From an uncultured Bordetella sp. (GTDB lineage: Bacteria; Pseudomonadota; Gammaproteobacteria; Burkholderiales; Burkholderiaceae_B): 7,786 nt of DNA. The stretch is taken from positions 1-7,786 of the forward strand of contig CALGFL010000056.1 in the NCBI GenBank assembly GCA_937881145.1. The letters are read 5' to 3'. Positions 6,703 to 7,786 of this stretch are shown one piece after another. How positions within the stretch are numbered: the first letter of the stretch is position 1; the number at the start of each line of letters is the position of its first letter. The notes under the pieces are model-generated. The model saw only the letters and a program-made list of their open reading frames with translations, was not told the origin of the DNA and made no database searches. The translations under genes and the position numbers were made by a program.

Positions 6703-7176
6703 CGCCCGGTTGGCGAAGAGGCCGCCGGGAACCGCCGGGCTGGGCGCGGCTTGCGTATCGGCCGCCGGCGCGCAGGAGGTCGCGGCCAGGCGGGCGCCCC
6801 AGCGTTCGGAGTTCAGAACCAGCGCCTGCAGCAGGTTCTCGAGCCGGGCCTGGTCCAGGTGCGCGGTCGATTCGCGAAAGTGCAGGTACACCATGCCTTC
6901 GCGCGAGTTGGTCGACAGCGTGCCGCCGCCGGTGCCGGCCCAATAGAAATTGGCGTCCGCGATCTGCTGCAGGACGGCCTCGCGGTTCTGCTCGCCCAGC
7001 GCGCCGCAGCGCGCGGTGAGGACCACCAGCTCGGCGTCTTCGATGAATTCGACGGCGATGTCCAGCGTGCCGTCCAGGCGCAGCAGGCAGTAGCCGTCGT
7101 CGTCCAGCGCCAGGTCGGCGATGCCGACCGTCTGGCCGAGCCGTTGCAGGAGCGTTTGCAGGTTTTGCTTGGACAT
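6700..7176 (-). CDS. CesT/SycE-family type III secretion chaperone
   Basis: This 158-aa protein has the layout of class I type III chaperones, small cytoplasmic dimers that bind the N-terminal region of one effector and deliver it to the export ATPase. The first helix LQTLLQRLGQTVGI (6-19) leads into the diagnostic strand pair LALDDDGYCLLRLDG (22-36). Strands around EFIEDAELVVLTARCG (43-58), helix REAVLQQIADANFYW (65-79) and strand STNSREGMVYLHF (88-100) follow. A last helix LENLLQALVLNSERWGARL (112-130) matches the dimer fold. The Ala/Pro-rich tail from about 132 is probably disordered. The ATG at 7174-7176 has AAGGGA 7 bases upstream. It is the first gene of the unit and lies immediately before the kinase-like effector, its likely client. 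The position is like that of btcA before bteA in Bordetella; identity with BtcA is not established here. Confidence 0.85.
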   Translation of the reverse strand: MSKQNLQTLLQRLGQTVGIADLALDDDGYCLLRLDGTLDIAVEFIEDAELVVLTARCGALGEQNREAVLQQIADANFYWAGTGGGTLSTNSREGMVYLHFRESTAHLDQARLENLLQALVLNSERWGARLAATSCAPAADTQAAPSPAVPGGLFANRA

Positions 7177-7227
7177 TTTTCGTTCCCTTGACGAGATTGC
7201 CGGCGCGGGCGGCGTGCGGATAAGGCC

Positions 7228-7256
7228 TGAGTAACGGGCGGCAGCCGCAAGGTTCC
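7228..7256 (-). promoter_or_regulatory. Candidate ECF/HrpL-like sigma promoter for the chaperone–effector unit
   Basis: On the minus strand GGAACC (7256-7251), a 16-base spacer and TTACTCA (7234-7228) lie 52 bp before the chaperone ATG. The HrpL consensus known from plant-pathogen type III genes is GGAACC-N15/16-CCACNNA. The -35 match is complete, the spacing is exact and three of the five fixed -10 bases agree (A, C, A). Bordetella type III genes depend on an ECF sigma factor, BtrS. Whether BtrS uses this sequence is an inference. A start site near 7220 would give a leader of roughly 45 bases. Confidence 0.5.
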
Positions 7257-7357
7257 ATGCCGCCCCGGGAGCGGCTTCTTGTGGCGTCGACAGGCGCTAG
7301 AGTAGACTTCCCCCGTCTTTGCCGCAGGGCAGCAGCAGACTGCTCCGGCACATCATG

Positions 7358-7362
7358 AGGAG
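7358..7362 (+). promoter_or_regulatory. Ribosome binding site that selects a GTG start
   Basis: AGGAG lies 6 bases before the GTG at 7369-7371. The nearby ATG at 7355 overlaps this site and is in another frame, so GTG is the start of the acyl-CoA synthetase. Confidence 0.65.
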
Positions 7363-7368
7363 ACTAGC

Positions 7369-7786
7369 GTGTACACCATCGATTCGGGTCTTTCCTACGC
7401 CGCGGGACCTACCGAAGTCCCCCTGATCGAACAGACCATAGGCGATTTCTTCGACGCCATGGCGGATGCCCAGCCCCGCAGCGAGGCGCTGGTTTGCCGT
7501 CACGAGGGTAAACGCTATACCTATCGCGAATTGCAAATCGAATCCAACCGGCTGGCCAGCGCCCTGCTGGCTACGGGCCTGGTGCCCGGCGACCGGGTGG
7601 GCATCTGGTCGCACAACAATTCGGCCTGGGTGCTGATGCAGCTGGCCACGGCCAAGGCCGGGCTCATCCTGGTCAACATCAACCCGGCCTACCGCACGGC
7701 CGAGGTCGAGTACGCGCTGAACAAGGTGGAGTGCCGCGCGCTGGTGACGATGGCGCGCTTCAAGACCAGCGACTACCTGGGCATGC
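7369..7786 (+). CDS. AMP-binding acyl-CoA synthetase (partial, C-terminal part beyond right edge)
   Basis: This is the N-terminal 139 residues of an ANL-superfamily adenylating enzyme. Family members activate a fatty or other carboxylic acid with ATP and then form the CoA thioester. Visible hallmarks are the TIGDFFDAMADAQP opening helix (23-36), the RYTYRELQIESNRLASALLATGL segment in two parts (49-60 and 61-71), and the GDRVGIWSHNN strand-turn (74-84). The LVNINPAYRTAEVEYAL block (101-117) is typical of medium- and long-chain fatty acyl-CoA synthetases. The P-loop-like Ser/Thr/Gly motif and the adenylation core lie beyond the window, so the substrate class is only a guess. It starts with GTG, preceded by AGGAG at 6-base spacing. 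It is divergent from the chaperone gene, and nothing ties it functionally to the secretion genes. Confidence 0.93.
   Translation, partial: MYTIDSGLSYAAGPTEVPLIEQTIGDFFDAMADAQPRSEALVCRHEGKRYTYRELQIESNRLASALLATGLVPGDRVGIWSHNNSAWVLMQLATAKAGLILVNINPAYRTAEVEYALNKVECRALVTMARFKTSDYLGM

Larger units (their letters stand above)
7177..7368. other. Divergent intergenic region between chaperone and acyl-CoA synthetase
   Basis: These 192 bp separate the two divergent genes. They hold the HrpL-like promoter candidate and ribosome site of the chaperone gene (minus strand) and the GAGGAG ribosome site of the synthetase (plus strand). A 6-bp inverted pair AGCCGC (7243-7248) and GCGGCT (7271-7276) flanks the promoter's GGAACC. 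In such GC-rich DNA this may be chance. I see no good sigma-70 promoter for the synthetase. Confidence 0.6.

Noticed and set aside
3927..7019. A 1030-codon open frame on the plus strand, antisense to the effector, the chaperone and the unknown gene
   Set aside because: It runs exactly opposite well-supported genes, has a His/Asp/Gln-rich protein typical of antisense GC-rich frames, lacks a ribosome site and shows no domain.
7279..7308. TTGTGG-N18-TAGACT as a sigma-70 promoter for the acyl-CoA synthetase
   Set aside because: Only half of the -35 hexamer matches and the -10 is weak, so it cannot be told from chance.

Overview
The window reads as a chromosomal segment of a high-GC betaproteobacterium. 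Gene style and content (GlnP-type uptake system, YifB/ComM, an acyl-CoA synthetase, an orphan type III chaperone–effector pair) fit the Bordetella/Achromobacter group of Burkholderiales. This placement is an inference from translated sequence, not from a database match.

Layout. Bases 1-1295 (minus strand) hold the 3' part of a polar amino-acid ABC importer operon: permease first, then the ATPase, which runs off the left edge. A 213-bp divergent gap (1296-1508) carries a perfect 8-bp inverted repeat and the ribosome binding site of yifB/comM (1509-3044, plus strand). YifB/ComM is a complete AAA+ helicase with its zinc-type cysteine cluster. It converges tail to tail, 10 bp apart, with a four-gene minus-strand unit that occupies 7176 down to 3055. 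A further divergent gap (7177-7368) leads into a plus-strand AMP-binding acyl-CoA synthetase that is cut off at the right edge.

The interesting part is the four-gene unit. In transcription order it contains (i) a CesT/SycE-family type III secretion chaperone, (ii) a 720-aa putative effector, (iii) a 194-aa protein I do not recognise, and (iv) an FkbM-family SAM-dependent methyltransferase. The C-terminal half of the effector carries the hallmarks of a phosphatidylinositol 4-kinase type II-like (PI3/4K superfamily) kinase: YKEP lysine strand, hinge, GDRHxxN catalytic loop and AIDNDxAFG metal loop. The chaperone stop codon lies inside the effector's Shine-Dalgarno sequence, which suggests coupled translation. 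Upstream of the chaperone is GGAACC-N16-TTACTCA, resembling the HrpL-type ECF sigma promoter of type III genes.

Working model (inference): the chaperone binds the effector for export through a type III apparatus encoded elsewhere, and the effector acts as a lipid or protein kinase in a eukaryotic host. The two downstream genes would be co-transcribed, but their roles are unknown. No RNA genes, insertion sequences, CRISPR arrays or convincing intrinsic terminators were seen.
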